Part shown: positions 16,322 to 25,884 of the stretch, piece after piece | Numbering within the stretch: the first letter of the stretch is position 1 | Layout: the number at the start of each line of letters is the position of its first letter | Source: UMGS1766 sp963597355 | GTDB lineage: Bacteria > Bacillota > Clostridia > Oscillospirales > Oscillospiraceae | Length of the DNA stretch: 64,000 bases | Assembly: GCA_963597355.1 (NCBI GenBank) | Contig: CAVBPR010000018.1 | Coordinates: forward strand, 62,001-126,000 | Reading direction: 5' to 3' | The notes under the pieces: model-generated | What the model was told of the DNA's origin: nothing | The model's database searches: none | The model's input: the letters and a program-made list of their open reading frames with translations, nothing else | Translations under genes and position numbers: made by a program

Positions 16322-16717
16322 ATGCATATCACTGATCCTATTGCGGATATGCTCACCCGTATTCGTAACGCGAACACGGCGAAGCATCCCACCGTGGATG
16401 TGCCCGCTTCCAACATGAAGAAGGCCATCGCTCAGATCCTGCTGGACGAGGGTTACATCAAGAACTTCCAGCTGATCGACGACGGCACTCAGGGCGTCAT
16501 TCGCATCACTCTGAAGTACAATGGCAACGAGAAGGTCATCTCCGGCCTGCGTCGCGTCTCCAAGCCCGGCCTGCGTGTCTACGCCGGTGCTGACGAGCTG
16601 CCTCGCGTGCTGCGCGGCCTGGGCGTGGCCATCATTTCCACCTCTAAGGGCGTCATGACCGATAAGGCTGCTCGTGCGCAGCACATCGGCGGCGAAGTCC
16701 TGGCGTTTGTTTGGTAA
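16322..16717 (+). CDS. rpsH: Ribosomal protein uS8
   Basis: 131 residues, [17 protein letters not shown] to GGEVLAFVW. Central 30S assembly protein; in E. coli it is the repressor of the spc operon, which makes the structured region just upstream notable. The start at 16322 lies 9 bases after AAGGAGG; an in-frame ATG at 16289 lies within the leader hairpin. Confidence 0.98.
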   Translation: MHITDPIADMLTRIRNANTAKHPTVDVPASNMKKAIAQILLDEGYIKNFQLIDDGTQGVIRITLKYNGNEKVISGLRRVSKPGLRVYAGADELPRVLRGLGVAIISTSKGVMTDKAARAQHIGGEVLAFVW

Positions 16718-16735
16718 GGGAGGTTTACGAGAATT

Positions 16736-17284
16736 ATGTCCAGAATTGGTAGAGCTCCCGTGACCATCCCCGCCGGCGTCACTGTTACGATCGCTGACGG
16801 CAATGTGGTCACCGTCAAGGGTCCTAAGGGCACCCTGACCCAGACCTTCAGCCCCATCCTGACCATCGCTCAGGACAACGGCGTGCTGACCGTTACCCGC
16901 CCCAATGATCTGAAGGAGAGCCGTTCCCTCCATGGCCTGACCCGCAGCCTGCTGCACAACATGGTCGTGGGTGTAACCGAAGGCTTCACCAAGACCCTCG
17001 AGATCAACGGCATTGGCTACCGTGCTGCAAAGCAGGGCAAGCAGGTCGTCCTGAACGTGGGCTTCTCCCATCAGGTCTTCGTTGACGAGACTGACGACAT
17101 CAGCCTCGAAGTGACCGACGCTAACCACATCAACGTGATTGGCTGCGACAAGCAGAAGGTTGGTCAGTTTGCCGCTGAAGTTCGTTCCATCCGTCCGCCT
17201 GAGCCTTATAAGGGCAAGGGTATTAAGTACGCCGATGAGGTCATCCGCCGCAAGGAAGGCAAGACCGGCGCCAAGAAGAAATAA
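16736..17284 (+). CDS. rplF: Ribosomal protein uL6
   Basis: 182 residues, [17 protein letters not shown] start, [15 protein letters not shown] block near the end. Located near the sarcin-ricin loop. Confidence 0.99.
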   Translation: MSRIGRAPVTIPAGVTVTIADGNVVTVKGPKGTLTQTFSPILTIAQDNGVLTVTRPNDLKESRSLHGLTRSLLHNMVVGVTEGFTKTLEINGIGYRAAKQGKQVVLNVGFSHQVFVDETDDISLEVTDANHINVIGCDKQKVGQFAAEVRSIRPPEPYKGKGIKYADEVIRRKEGKTGAKKK

Positions 17285-17298
17285 GGAGGTGTGCCTAA

Positions 17299-17658
17299 AT
17301 GATTAAAAGACCCAACACCAACGCGCAGCGTCTGAAGCGTCATAAGCGCGTCCGCGGTAAGATCTCCGGCACCCCCGAGAGACCCCGCTTGAATGTGTTC
17401 CGCAGCGAGACCAACATCTACGCCCAGGTCATCGATGATGTCAACGGCGTGACTCTGGTTTCTGCTTCTTCCCTGGATAAGGCCTTTGAGGGCAAGGGCG
17501 GCAACATCGAAGCTGCCCGCAAGGTCGGCGAGATGATCGCTGAGCGCGCAAAGGCAAAGGGCATTGAGACTGTCGTATTCGATCGTGGCGGCTATGTCTA
17601 CCACGGCCGCGTGCAGGCTCTGGCCGAAGGCGCCCGTGAGGGCGGCCTGAACTTTTAA
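17299..17658 (+). CDS. rplR: Ribosomal protein uL18
   Basis: 119 residues, basic N-terminus ([21 protein letters not shown]) and [28 protein letters not shown] end. Binds 5S rRNA with uL5. Confidence 0.98.
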   Translation: MIKRPNTNAQRLKRHKRVRGKISGTPERPRLNVFRSETNIYAQVIDDVNGVTLVSASSLDKAFEGKGGNIEAARKVGEMIAERAKAKGIETVVFDRGGYVYHGRVQALAEGAREGGLNF

Positions 17659-17675
17659 GGGGAGGAGGAAACACA

Positions 17676-18179
17676 ATGGCTAGATTTGATAGAGATCAGA
17701 AGAAGGACGAAATGATCGAGAAGGTCGTTTACCTGAACCGCGTCAGCAAGACCGTTAAGGGCGGCCGCGTCATGAAGTTCTCCGCACTGATGGTCGTGGG
17801 CGACGGCAAGGGCCGCGTCGGCTTCGGTCTGGGTAAGGCCGCTGAGGTGCCTGAGGCAATCCGCAAGGGCATCGAGGATGCTAAGAAGAACATGATCACC
17901 GTGGCCATGGTTGGCACTTCCATTCCCCACGAAGTCACCGGCACCTTCTCCGCAGGCCGCGTGCTGCTGAAGCCCGCTCCCTCCGGTACCGGCGTTATCG
18001 CTGGCGGTCCGGTTCGTGCAGTCATGGAAGCTGCCGGCATCGGCGACATCCGTACCAAGTGCCTGCGCTCCAACAACCCCCAGAACGTCATTCGTGCCAC
18101 TTTCGAGGGCCTGAAGGCACTCCGCACTCCTGAGCAGGTCGCTAAGACCCGCGGCAAGAGCGTGGACGAGATCGTGTAA
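17676..18179 (+). CDS. rpsE: Ribosomal protein uS5
   Basis: 167 residues. The double-stranded RNA-binding motif [16 protein letters not shown] and [16 protein letters not shown] are present. Contributes to decoding fidelity at the mRNA entry. Confidence 0.99.
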   Translation: MARFDRDQKKDEMIEKVVYLNRVSKTVKGGRVMKFSALMVVGDGKGRVGFGLGKAAEVPEAIRKGIEDAKKNMITVAMVGTSIPHEVTGTFSAGRVLLKPAPSGTGVIAGGPVRAVMEAAGIGDIRTKCLRSNNPQNVIRATFEGLKALRTPEQVAKTRGKSVDEIV

Positions 18180-18194
18180 GGAGGGTTCACGAAA

Positions 18195-18377
18195 ATGGCT
18201 AACCTGAACATTAAGCTGGTCAAGAGCCTGAATGGCCGCCACGCTAAGCACATTGCTACCGCCGCCTCCCTGGGCCTGCGCAAGATCGGTGATTCCACCG
18301 TTCAGCCTGACAACGTCCAGACCCGCGGCAAGATCGCTCAGATCGGTTACCTGCTCCAGGTGACCGAGCAGCAGTAA
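18195..18377 (+). CDS. rpmD: Ribosomal protein uL30
   Basis: 60 residues, [24 protein letters not shown]. Small 50S protein, conventional place between rpsE and rplO. Confidence 0.97.
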   Translation: MANLNIKLVKSLNGRHAKHIATAASLGLRKIGDSTVQPDNVQTRGKIAQIGYLLQVTEQQ

Positions 18378-18394
18378 GAAGGAGGTGCACGGTA

Positions 18395-18832
18395 ATGAAA
18401 CTTTCTGAACTGTCCCCCGCAGCCGGCTCCACCTTCAGCGCTAAGCGTAAGGGCCGTGGCCACGGTTCCGGCAACGGCAAGACTGCCGGTAAGGGTCACA
18501 AGGGTCAGCTGGCCCGCAGCGGCCACACCCGCATCGGTTTCGAAGGCGGCCAGATGCCTCTGGCACGTCGTCTGCCGAAGCGTGGCTTCCACAACATCTT
18601 TGCGAAGCCTCTGACCGCAATCAACGTGTCTGCTCTCAACAAGTTTGAGGATGGCGCAACCGTCGACGCTCAGGCTCTGCTGGCTGCCGGTGTCGTCTCC
18701 AAGTGCGAGTACGGTGTGAAGATTCTGGGTAACGGTGAGATCACAAAGAAGCTCACTGTCCAGGCCTCCGCCTTTTCCGCTTCCGCTAAGGAAAAGATCG
18801 AAGCTGCAGGAGGAAAGGCCGAGGTGATCTGA
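18395..18832 (+). CDS. rplO: Ribosomal protein uL15
   Basis: 145 residues, [11 protein letters not shown] start, Gly-rich arm [19 protein letters not shown]. Late 50S assembly protein. One base separates its stop from secY. Confidence 0.98.
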   Translation: MKLSELSPAAGSTFSAKRKGRGHGSGNGKTAGKGHKGQLARSGHTRIGFEGGQMPLARRLPKRGFHNIFAKPLTAINVSALNKFEDGATVDAQALLAAGVVSKCEYGVKILGNGEITKKLTVQASAFSASAKEKIEAAGGKAEVI

Positions 18833-18833
18833 G

Positions 18834-20138
18834 ATGCTGGAGACCATCCGTAATGCATGGAAGATCCCCGAGCTGAGGAAGAAGTTGCTGATGACGGCGT
18901 TCATCATTCTGATTTTCCGCCTCGGCAACAACATCCCGGTTCCCTTTGTGGACACCACCCTTTTGGCTGCCTACTTCTCCAACGCAAGCTCTACCATTCT
19001 CGGCATGATGAATGTAATGAGCGGCGGCGCCTTTGGCCGCGCCACTGTGTTGGCTCTGGGTATTCAGCCCTACATTAACAGCTCCATTATTATTCAGCTG
19101 TTGACCATCGCCATTCCCGCCCTTGAGCGTCTCGCCAAGGACGGCGGCGAGGACGGCAAGAAGAAGATTGCTGCCATCACCCGTTATGCAACGGTAGCCA
19201 TCGGTCTGCTGCAGGCCTTCGGTTACTACATGCTCTGCCGCACCCAGAATTTCCTGGGCGACAACACGGGCGTATGGGCTGCCATTGTGATTATTCTCGT
19301 GTTCACTGCCGGTTCTGCCTTCACCATGTGGCTGGGCGAGCAGATCACTGAGTTCGGCATTGGCAACGGCATTTCCATCATCTTGTTTGCGGGCATCGTG
19401 TCCCGCGTGCCCACCGCAGTGCAGGCCATGTACACCGGCATTGCCAACTGGGCAAAGGGCGTCACTACAGATGGTGCTCTCCGCATTCATCCCGTCGGCG
19501 CTGTAGCGATTGTTCTCGGCATGCTGGCCATGGTTATCTTCGTCATCTTCATCACCCTCGCTGAGCGTCGTCTGCCTGTGCAGTACGCAAAGCGCGTGGT
19601 TGGCCGCAAGATGATGGGCGGCAACACCACCAGCATCCCCATGAAGGTGAATATGTCCGGCGTTCTGCCGATCATCTTCGCCCAGACCATCGCTTCCATC
19701 CCTGCGACCATCGCGGCCTTCGTGCCAAAGTGGCAGGACAGCTGGTTCATGCGCGTGTTCGACACCACCAGTGTTCTATACTGCGTGGTTTACTTCCTGC
19801 TGATTATCGGTTTCAGCTATTTCTACGCTACGATTCAGTTCAATCCCGTAGAAGTGGCCAACAACCTGAAGAAGCAGGGCGGGTTTATCCCCGGTTTCCG
19901 TCCCGGCCGTCCCACAGTGGAGTTTATCTCCAAGGTGCTGAATAAGATCACCATGTTTGGTGCTCTGTACCTGTCTGTGGTGGCAATTCTGCCCATCGTC
20001 ACCGGTGCAATCATCGGCGCCAGCTATCTGGCCATCGGCGGTACTTCCGTGCTGATCGTTGTTTCTGTTGCCCTGGAAACCCAGAAGGCACTGGAAGCAC
20101 AGATGATGATGCGTCATTACAAGGGATTCCTGGAGTAA
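18834..20138 (+). CDS. secY: SecY, preprotein translocase channel
   Basis: 434 residues with ten hydrophobic segments. The usual landmarks are visible: GRATVLALGIQPYINSSII in the plug region, the QLLTIAIPALERLAKDG cytoplasmic loop, and YATIQFNPVEVANNLKKQGGFIPG near the C-terminal loops that bind SecA and ribosome. Forms the membrane channel with SecE and SecG. Set within the spc block so that channel and ribosome genes are co-expressed. Confidence 0.99.
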   Translation: MLETIRNAWKIPELRKKLLMTAFIILIFRLGNNIPVPFVDTTLLAAYFSNASSTILGMMNVMSGGAFGRATVLALGIQPYINSSIIIQLLTIAIPALERLAKDGGEDGKKKIAAITRYATVAIGLLQAFGYYMLCRTQNFLGDNTGVWAAIVIILVFTAGSAFTMWLGEQITEFGIGNGISIILFAGIVSRVPTAVQAMYTGIANWAKGVTTDGALRIHPVGAVAIVLGMLAMVIFVIFITLAERRLPVQYAKRVVGRKMMGGNTTSIPMKVNMSGVLPIIFAQTIASIPATIAAFVPKWQDSWFMRVFDTTSVLYCVVYFLLIIGFSYFYATIQFNPVEVANNLKKQGGFIPGFRPGRPTVEFISKVLNKITMFGALYLSVVAILPIVTGAIIGASYLAIGGTSVLIVVSVALETQKALEAQMMMRHYKGFLE

Positions 20139-20153
20139 GGAGCGCGATTGAAT

Positions 20154-20783
20154 ATGAAGCTGATCCTTTTGGGTGCGCCCGGTGCCGGTAAAGGCACTCA
20201 GGCCGAAATTATCAGCAAAAAGCTGAACATCCCCACAATTTCCACTGGCAACATCCTGCGGGCTGCCGTTGCAAACGGCACGCCGGTGGGACTGCGGGCC
20301 AAGGAATACATGGACGCCGGCAAGCTGGTTCCGGATGAGGTCATCATTGGCGTGATCACGGAACGGCTGGCTGAGGCGGATTGCCAGAACGGCTTTATCC
20401 TGGACGGTGTGCCCCGCACCATCGCTCAGGCAGAAGCACTGGAAGCCGCCGGCGTCAAGTTCGATGCCGTTGTCTCCATTGAGATCTCCGACGAGGAGAT
20501 TGAAAAGCGCATGACCGGCCGCCGTACCTGCATCAAGTGCGGAGCCACCTACCACATCGTAGCGGCTCCTCCCAAGCAGGAGGGTGTGTGCGACAAGTGC
20601 GGCGAGGCACTGCAGCAGCGCAAGGACGACAAGCCCGAGACGGTAAAGGCTCGCCTGGTGACCTATCACGAGGAGACCGAACCGCTGAAGAGCTTCTATG
20701 CTCAGCGCGGCGTGCTGAAAAGCATCGACAATCAGCCCACCATTGAGGCCACGACCGCGGTCATTATGGAGGTGCTGAAGTGA
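20154..20783 (+). CDS. adk: Adenylate kinase
   Basis: 209 residues. P-loop [25 protein letters not shown], and a zinc-type LID with four Cys (CIKCGATYH and CDKCGEAL). Interconverts ATP, AMP and ADP. The ATG at 20154 is preferred over an in-frame TTG at 20148. One curiosity: the usual DGFPRT is DGVPRT here. Its end overlaps map by 4 bases. Confidence 0.98.
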   Translation: MKLILLGAPGAGKGTQAEIISKKLNIPTISTGNILRAAVANGTPVGLRAKEYMDAGKLVPDEVIIGVITERLAEADCQNGFILDGVPRTIAQAEALEAAGVKFDAVVSIEISDEEIEKRMTGRRTCIKCGATYHIVAAPPKQEGVCDKCGEALQQRKDDKPETVKARLVTYHEETEPLKSFYAQRGVLKSIDNQPTIEATTAVIMEVLK

Positions 20784-21595
20784 TCAAAGGCAACTGCTTG
20801 TCGTTCTCCCCGCATCAAATCGAGCTGATGCGAAAAGCGGGGCGGCTGACGGCGATGGCGCGTGCCTACGCAGGCACGTTGATCCAGCCTGGCATCACAA
20901 CACGGGACATCGACCACGAAGTCGAGAAATTCATCAAAAAACACGGAGGATATCCTTCCTTCTATCATCTGTACGGATTCAAGGGCTCTGCCTGCATCTC
21001 CATCAATGATGAGATCATCCACGGCGTGCCCGGATCCTACAAATTGAAAGAGGGCGACATTGTGTCCGTTGATGTGGGCGCCTGCATTGGCGACTATCAG
21101 CTGGATCGCAATAAGTGCGCCAGCGGAGGATATCACGGAGATTGCTGCGCCACCTTTGCCTGCGGCGAGATTTCTCCGGAAGCCAAGCGACTCATTGAAG
21201 TGACGGAGCAGAGCTTCTGGAAGGGATTTGAGCAGGCCAAGGTCGGCAATCGGGTGTTTGATGTTTCCCGCGCGGTACAGACCTACGTGGAAGAGCATGG
21301 CTACAGCCTGGTCCGGGAATACACCGGACACGGCATTGGTCATACCGTTCACGAAGATCCGGAAGTCCCGAACTATGTGCCTGAAAAAGGACGGAATGAG
21401 CGTCTTGTCCCCAACATGGTCATCTGCGTTGAACCGATGGTGAATGCCGGATCGGCAGACATCCGGAACAAGTGGATGCCGGACGGATGGACAGTGCCCA
21501 TGACGGCTGACCACAAGTTGGCGGCACATTATGAAAACACCATTCTCATCACAGAAGCCGGGCCGGAAATTCTGACCTGTTGCGACGAGGATTGA
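20780..21595 (+). CDS. map: Methionine aminopeptidase, type I, with an insertion near the active site
   Basis: 271 residues, GTG start overlapping adk by 4 bases. The metal ligands are in place: Asp in VSVDVGA, Asp in YHGDCC, His in [10 protein letters not shown], Glu in ICVEPM, Glu in YENTI. Removes the initiator Met from new proteins. Between the first two Asp ligands there is a ~15-residue insertion ([15 protein letters not shown] region, about 21085-21130) where relatives have a tight turn. It adds two Cys, and further Cys follow (DCC), so an extra metal site or disulfide-free cluster is conceivable. Confidence 0.95.
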   Translation: MIKGNCLSFSPHQIELMRKAGRLTAMARAYAGTLIQPGITTRDIDHEVEKFIKKHGGYPSFYHLYGFKGSACISINDEIIHGVPGSYKLKEGDIVSVDVGACIGDYQLDRNKCASGGYHGDCCATFACGEISPEAKRLIEVTEQSFWKGFEQAKVGNRVFDVSRAVQTYVEEHGYSLVREYTGHGIGHTVHEDPEVPNYVPEKGRNERLVPNMVICVEPMVNAGSADIRNKWMPDGWTVPMTADHKLAAHYENTILITEAGPEILTCCDED

Positions 21596-21597
21596 GT

Positions 21598-21894
21598 ATG
21601 GCATATACCAAAGGCGAAATCGTTCTCTCTCTGAAAGGCCATGATGCCGGACAGCTGTTCTGTGTGCTTGACGCGCAGGACGGATTCGCCCGCATTGTGA
21701 ACGGAAAGGGGAGAAAGCTGGCTACTCCGAAGCGCAAGCGTGAGAGTCATCTCAGGAGAGTAGGAACCAGCGCACATCCGGCAATCGTAAGATTGCAAAG
21801 AGGCGAAGGCGTCAGCGACCGTGCAATTCGGTGCGCGCTTGCTGCCTTCCGCGAATCAGAACAGACCAATATGGAGGTAAACCAGTTTGTCTAA
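21598..21894 (+). CDS. KOW-domain RNA-binding protein, L14e/L27e-like
   Basis: 98 residues. The first half has the KOW-type strand pattern ([21 protein letters not shown]), then a basic segment [20 protein letters not shown]. Proteins of this type regularly lie between map and infA in Firmicutes and are thought to bind rRNA or ribosome, but the role is not settled. The start lies 2 bases after map; the end overlaps the infA start by 8 bases. Confidence 0.9.
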   Translation: MAYTKGEIVLSLKGHDAGQLFCVLDAQDGFARIVNGKGRKLATPKRKRESHLRRVGTSAHPAIVRLQRGEGVSDRAIRCALAAFRESEQTNMEVNQFV

Positions 21895-22105
21895 GAGTGA
21901 TATGATCGAGCTTGAGGGTGTCGTAGTAGAGACCCTGCCCAACACCACATTCAAAGTGGATATCGGTAATGGTCATGTGATTCAGGCCGGTATCTCCGGC
22001 AAGCTTCGCATGAACTACATCCGCATCCTCCAGGGCGATAAGGTGACGGTCCAGATGTCCCCTTATGATCTGACCCGCGGCCGGATCACCTGGAGAAGCA
22101 AATAA
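21887..22105 (+). CDS. infA: Translation initiation factor IF-1
   Basis: 72 residues, S1/OB fold: [21 protein letters not shown] ... [11 protein letters not shown]. The start codon is TTG at 21887, 9 bases after GGAGG, and overlaps the KOW gene. Use of TTG may keep expression low. IF-1 occupies the A site during initiation. Confidence 0.97.
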   Translation: MSKSDMIELEGVVVETLPNTTFKVDIGNGHVIQAGISGKLRMNYIRILQGDKVTVQMSPYDLTRGRITWRSK

Positions 22106-22117
22106 GGTTGCTCCGTA

Positions 22118-22200
22118 CCGCTTCGGCGGCGGAACTTCCGCCATCCCGGCAGCAATGCCGAGAAGCGCGGCATACGCCCTCTGGACAAGGGAACGGCGCC
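22118..22200 (+). other. infA-rpmJ intergenic region, candidate three-way-junction RNA
   Basis: Outer stem CGCTTC (22119-22124) with GAAGCG (22162-22167). Inside are two adjacent hairpins: GCGGAA-C-TTCCGC (22129-22141) and CGGCA-GCAA-TGCCG (22147-22160), the latter closed by a GNRA-class GCAA loop. A further stem CCCT/AGGG follows. The 120-base gap is otherwise unexplained and lies in an operon with ~15-base gaps. Likely a cis-acting RNA or processing element. Confidence 0.5.
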
Positions 22201-22225
22201 GTGCAGCAAAACAGGAGGTAAAACG

Positions 22226-22339
22226 ATGAAAGTAAGACCGTCCGTTAAGCCTATGTGCGAAAAATGCAAAGTCATTAAGCGCAAGGGCAGAGTTATGGTG
22301 ATTTGTGAGAATCCCAAGCACAAGCAGAGACAAGGTTAA
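22226..22339 (+). CDS. rpmJ: Ribosomal protein bL36, zinc type
   Basis: 37 residues: [20 protein letters not shown] ... KHKQRQG. Zinc ligands CxxC, C and H ([12 protein letters not shown]). Preceded by CAGGAGG. Standard place between infA and rpsM. Confidence 0.97.
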   Translation: MKVRPSVKPMCEKCKVIKRKGRVMVICENPKHKQRQG

Positions 22340-22356
22340 GGAGGTGTATTGATAAT

Positions 22357-22725
22357 ATGGCACGTATTGCTGGTATTGACCTGCCGAAGGACAAGCGAAT
22401 TGAAATCGGCCTGACTTATATCTATGGCATTGGCCGCACCAGTGCGACCAAGATTCTGGCCGCCACCGGCATCAATCCCGACACTCGCGTTCGGGATCTG
22501 ACCGAAGACCAGGAGCAGCTGCTCCGCGATGAGATCGACAAGAGCTATATCGTGGAAGGTGACCTGCGCCGCAATGTGGCTATGGACATCAAGCGCCTCA
22601 TCGAGATTGGTTCCTATCGCGGTGTTCGTCACCGTAAGAGCCTGCCCGTCCGTGGCCAGCGCTCCAAGACCAACGCTCGTACCCGTAAGGGCCCGAAGAA
22701 GACCATCGCGAATAAGAAGAAGTAA
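22357..22725 (+). CDS. rpsM: Ribosomal protein uS13
   Basis: 122 residues, [22 protein letters not shown] start and basic tail [18 protein letters not shown]. Bridges the 30S head to the 50S subunit and contacts P-site tRNA. Confidence 0.99.
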   Translation: MARIAGIDLPKDKRIEIGLTYIYGIGRTSATKILAATGINPDTRVRDLTEDQEQLLRDEIDKSYIVEGDLRRNVAMDIKRLIEIGSYRGVRHRKSLPVRGQRSKTNARTRKGPKKTIANKKK

Positions 22726-22738
22726 GGAGGGATAAGCA

Positions 22739-23137
22739 ATGGCAAACGTAAAGAAAAAGGCCGCGACTAAGAAGCGCCGCGACCGCAAGACCGTCGAGAA
22801 GGGCGCCGTGCATATCCGCTCTTCTTTCAACAACACCATGGTCACCGTGACCGACGCACAGGGCAACGCTCTGTCCTGGGCTTCCTCCGGTGAGCTCGGC
22901 TTCCGTGGCTCCCGTAAGTCCACTCCCTATGCCGCTCAGATGGCTGCTGAGACTGCTGCCAAGGCTGCTATGGAGTATGGACTGAAGAGTGTGGAAGTGT
23001 TCGTGAAGGGTCCCGGCGCCGGTCGTGAGGCCGCTATCCGCGCCCTGCAGGCCGTGGGTCTGGAAGTCACTCTGATCAAAGACGTGACCCCCATCCCCCA
23101 CAACGGCTGCCGTCCTCCCAAAAGAAGACGCGTTTAA
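22739..23137 (+). CDS. rpsK: Ribosomal protein uS11
   Basis: 132 residues, [21 protein letters not shown] and the end [17 protein letters not shown] segment ([15 protein letters not shown]). Platform protein of the 30S subunit. Confidence 0.99.
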   Translation: MANVKKKAATKKRRDRKTVEKGAVHIRSSFNNTMVTVTDAQGNALSWASSGELGFRGSRKSTPYAAQMAAETAAKAAMEYGLKSVEVFVKGPGAGREAAIRALQAVGLEVTLIKDVTPIPHNGCRPPKRRRV

Positions 23138-23158
23138 TCGAAAAGGAGGAAAAGTATT

Positions 23159-23761
23159 ATGGCAAAGAATACGCAGCCGATCGCCAAGCGCTGCAAGGCG
23201 CTGGGCCTGTCCCCCGCTGTGCTGGGCTACAGCAAAAAGACCACCGAGCGTGGTTCCGCAAACCAGCAGCGTAAGAAGAAGAGCGAGTATGCAACTCAGC
23301 TGAACGAGAAGCAGAAAGTCAAGTTCGTTTACGGCATGCTGGAGAAGCAGTTCCATTCCTATTATGAGCGCGCCGAGCGTATGCCCGGTAAGGCCGGTGA
23401 AAACCTGCTGGTGCTCTGCGAGCGCCGTCTGGACAACGTGGTGTTCCGCGCTGGTTTCGCTCTGACCCGCCATGAGGCTCGTCAGCTGGTGAACCACGGT
23501 CACTTCACGGTCAATGGCAAGAAGTGCAACATTCCTTCTTACCAGGTGAAGGCCGGCGATGTGATCGCTGTCCGTGACTCCAGCCGTTCTTCCGTCAAGT
23601 TCAAGCGTTTCCTGGGTGAGGATGCCATCACGGTTACCGCTCCCCAGTGGATTGAGCGTGACAAGAACGACCTGAAGGCAACTATTACCAAGCTTCCTGT
23701 GCGTGAGGACGTCGATTTCCCCGTGGAGGAGCACCTCATCGTCGAGTTGTACTCCAAGTAA
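23159..23761 (+). CDS. rpsD: Ribosomal protein uS4
   Basis: 200 residues. S4-type RNA-binding domain (RLDNVVFRAGFALTRHEARQLVNHGHFTVNG). 30S assembly initiator and, in several bacteria, an autogenous regulator. Followed by an 87-base gap with a strong hairpin before rpoA. Confidence 0.99.
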   Translation: MAKNTQPIAKRCKALGLSPAVLGYSKKTTERGSANQQRKKKSEYATQLNEKQKVKFVYGMLEKQFHSYYERAERMPGKAGENLLVLCERRLDNVVFRAGFALTRHEARQLVNHGHFTVNGKKCNIPSYQVKAGDVIAVRDSSRSSVKFKRFLGEDAITVTAPQWIERDKNDLKATITKLPVREDVDFPVEEHLIVELYSK

Positions 23762-23802
23762 TTAGTGACCCTCAAAGTCTATCGAATGATCTAACACCAA
23801 GT

Positions 23803-23825
23803 GGGGCATCACCCCCCAATGCCCC
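23803..23825 (+). other. Stem-loop between rpsD and rpoA
   Basis: GGGGCAT (23803-23809) pairs with ATGCCCC (23819-23825) around a C-rich loop. There is no T run after it, so it is not a terminator; it may be a processing or regulatory site separating rpoA expression from the ribosomal genes. Confidence 0.45.
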
Positions 23826-23848
23826 TGAAACGAGGAGGGTAATACTGT

Positions 23849-24799
23849 ATGGTAGAAATCGAAAAACCCCGCATCCAATGCATCGAAAACCCCGGCGACG
23901 TTTCCTACGGCAAGTATGTCGTGGAACCTCTGGAGCGCGGCTACGGCACGACCCTCGGCAACGCCCTGCGCCGCATTCTCCTCTCCTCTCTTCCTGGTAC
24001 GGCTGTGACCAGCATCAAGATCTCTGGCGTACAGCATGAATTCACCACCATTCCCGGTGTGAAGGAAGATGTCACAGACATCGTGCTGAACATCAAGAAG
24101 ATCATCAGCAAGCTCCACTCAAACGGCCCCAAGACCGTTTATATTGAGTGCGTTGGCCCCTGTGAAGTCACCGCCGGCGACATTAAGGCTGACGGCGAGC
24201 TGGAGATCCTGAATCCGGATCTGCACATCGCCACCCTCGGCCCCGACGCCACACTGAACATGGAAATGACCTTGAATCATGGTCGTGGCTATGTTTCTGC
24301 AGATCGCAACAAGACCCCGCAGACTGTGATCGGCGTCATTCCTGTGGATTCCATCTACACCCCTGTCCGCAAGGTTAACTACACCGTGGAGAACACTCGT
24401 GTGGGTAACATGACGGACTTTGATAAGCTGACCCTCGAGATTTGGACCGACGGAACCATTTCCGCTCGCGATGCTGTCTCTCTGGGCGCCAAGATCCTCT
24501 GCGACCACTTTATGCTGTTCACTGACCTGTCTGAGGCCATGGGCGGCAGCTCCACCATCGTGGATAAGCCGGAGCAGACCCAGGACAAGGTGCTGGAGAT
24601 GACAATTGAAGAGCTGGATCTGAGCGTCCGCAGCTTCAACTGCCTGAAGCGGGCCAGCATCAATACGGTTGCAGATTTGATTTCCAAGACCGAAGATGAC
24701 ATGATGAAGGTTCGTAACTTGGGCCGCAAGTCCCTGGAAGAGGTCATCCACAAGCTGGAGGCCATGGGTCTCAGCTTGGCTAACGATGAAAATACCTGA
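23849..24799 (+). CDS. rpoA: RNA polymerase alpha subunit
   Basis: 316 residues. Assembly domain with [20 protein letters not shown] and the C-terminal domain ending in the helix-hairpin-helix region ([35 protein letters not shown]) that contacts UP elements and activators such as Crp-type proteins. GGAGGG site before the ATG. Confidence 0.99.
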   Translation: MVEIEKPRIQCIENPGDVSYGKYVVEPLERGYGTTLGNALRRILLSSLPGTAVTSIKISGVQHEFTTIPGVKEDVTDIVLNIKKIISKLHSNGPKTVYIECVGPCEVTAGDIKADGELEILNPDLHIATLGPDATLNMEMTLNHGRGYVSADRNKTPQTVIGVIPVDSIYTPVRKVNYTVENTRVGNMTDFDKLTLEIWTDGTISARDAVSLGAKILCDHFMLFTDLSEAMGGSSTIVDKPEQTQDKVLEMTIEELDLSVRSFNCLKRASINTVADLISKTEDDMMKVRNLGRKSLEEVIHKLEAMGLSLANDENT

Positions 24800-24868
24800 C
24801 CAAAGCGAAACGTCTAAACAAGATCTCGCCTGCTCCAGGCAGGTGTGATATACGAAGGAGTGAATACA

Positions 24869-25210
24869 ATGCCCAGCAACCGGAAGCTCGGTAAGCCTAC
24901 CGACCAGCGTATGGCAATGCTGCGTGGCCTGGTCACCGACCTGCTCGAGAACGAGCAGATTAAGACCACCGTCACCCGTGCCAAGGAAGTTCAGCCCCTG
25001 GCTGAGAAGATGATCACCCTGGCAAAGCAGAACGACCTGGCAGCCTATCGTCAGGCTCTGGCTTTCCTGACCAAGGAAGATGTTGCCAAGAAGCTGTTCG
25101 ACCAGATCGGCGCAAAGTATGCTGACCGCAACGGTGGTTACACCCGTATCGTCCGCATCGGGCCTCGCCGCGGTGATGCCGCAGAGATGGCTATCATCGA
25201 ACTGGTGTAA
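24869..25210 (+). CDS. rplQ: Ribosomal protein bL17
   Basis: 113 residues, [22 protein letters not shown] to EMAIIELV. The ATG at 24869 follows GAAGGAG; the in-frame start at 24845 is in the intergenic hairpin. Last gene of the cluster. No ecfA, ecfT, truA, rplM or rpsI follow, unlike in many Firmicutes. Confidence 0.99.
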   Translation: MPSNRKLGKPTDQRMAMLRGLVTDLLENEQIKTTVTRAKEVQPLAEKMITLAKQNDLAAYRQALAFLTKEDVAKKLFDQIGAKYADRNGGYTRIVRIGPRRGDAAEMAIIELV

Positions 25211-25231
25211 TCCAGCGGATTATATTGCATT

Positions 25232-25265
25232 AAAAACGCACTGTGAGTACTCACAGTGCGTTTTT
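25232..25265. terminator. Terminator of the ribosomal protein cluster
   Basis: A perfect 34-base palindrome (17-bp arms 25232-25248 and 25249-25265), A-rich on the left and T-rich on the right, so it can act in both directions. Confidence 0.92.
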
Positions 25266-25302
25266 TGATTTTTCACGAGTGTTCTTATTCAAGACATGCA
25301 AA

Positions 25303-25338
25303 AGCGCTGAATCGCAGGTTCTGGTGCGATGCAGCGCT
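25303..25338 (-). terminator. Terminator of the small gene at 25374
   Basis: Near-perfect 14-bp stem (25303-25316 with 25325-25338); on the minus strand it is followed by TTTTGC. Confidence 0.75.
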
Positions 25339-25373
25339 GAATTTCATCCATTCAATTGCGTAGGAGAGAAGGA

Positions 25374-25622
25374 TTATGCATTTTTCTTCTCGATATCATA
25401 GAAAAACTGAAGCATAAAGGGCTCGTCATCCTTGCTCAGGCAGAACATTTCATAGTCCTCGCCGTGCTCGTCTGCAAGGCGGCCGATGGCCAGGTACTTG
25501 GAGAAGGAAGACTTCAAACTGAACTCCTCGCTGCCGTCCAGAGAGCGGATTACCACATCACCGCGGCACTTATCAACGGCCGCCAGCAGCATATCGATAT
25601 CACCGATATTTTTCAACAACAT
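25374..25622 (-). CDS. Small conserved acidic protein of unknown function
   Basis: 82 residues starting MLLKNIGDIDMLLAAVDKC and ending MLQFFYDIEKKNA. It is predicted to be an alpha/beta soluble protein with no catalytic motif. The ATG at 25622 is chosen because a good promoter ends ~50 bases upstream and the longer frame to 25706 overlaps that promoter; the ribosome site is weak. Proteins that look like this are sometimes labelled polyA polymerase in databases, but nothing here supports that. Function unknown. Confidence 0.75.
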   Translation of the reverse strand: MLLKNIGDIDMLLAAVDKCRGDVVIRSLDGSEEFSLKSSFSKYLAIGRLADEHGEDYEMFCLSKDDEPFMLQFFYDIEKKNA

Positions 25623-25673
25623 AACAATCACTCGACTTTCTTTTATTCTTTTTGACTTCTGTTTCCACGAAAA

Positions 25674-25702
25674 AAGATACCATTGAAAAAGGGAAAAGTC
25701 AA
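25674..25702 (-). promoter_or_regulatory. Promoter of the small gene at 25374
   Basis: TTGACT (25702-25697) and TATCTT (25679-25674) with 17 bases between them on the minus strand. Confidence 0.7.
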
Positions 25703-25837
25703 TCAAAAAACCGTGATTTTTTCAGTGTTTTCAATACTTTGTGCGCAATCACGGAATGGCGATAAAATTCGGGGAGTGCATTGGTGCAGTCGGTCAAATC
25801 TTGTCGAAAGGTTGTTTTTTGAAGATAACAAGAAAAA

Positions 25838-25872
25838 CTGCACCGCTGACTTTAACCGGGTCAGCGGTGCAG
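25838..25872 (-). terminator. pyrG terminator
   Basis: Perfect 13-bp stem CTGCACCGCTGAC/GTCAGCGGTGCAG; on the minus strand five T follow directly. Confidence 0.9.
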
Positions 25873-25884
25873 GAAATGAGTTTA

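Noticed and set aside
25374..25622. PolyA polymerase annotation for the small protein
   Set aside because: At 82 residues it lacks any nucleotidyltransferase motif.
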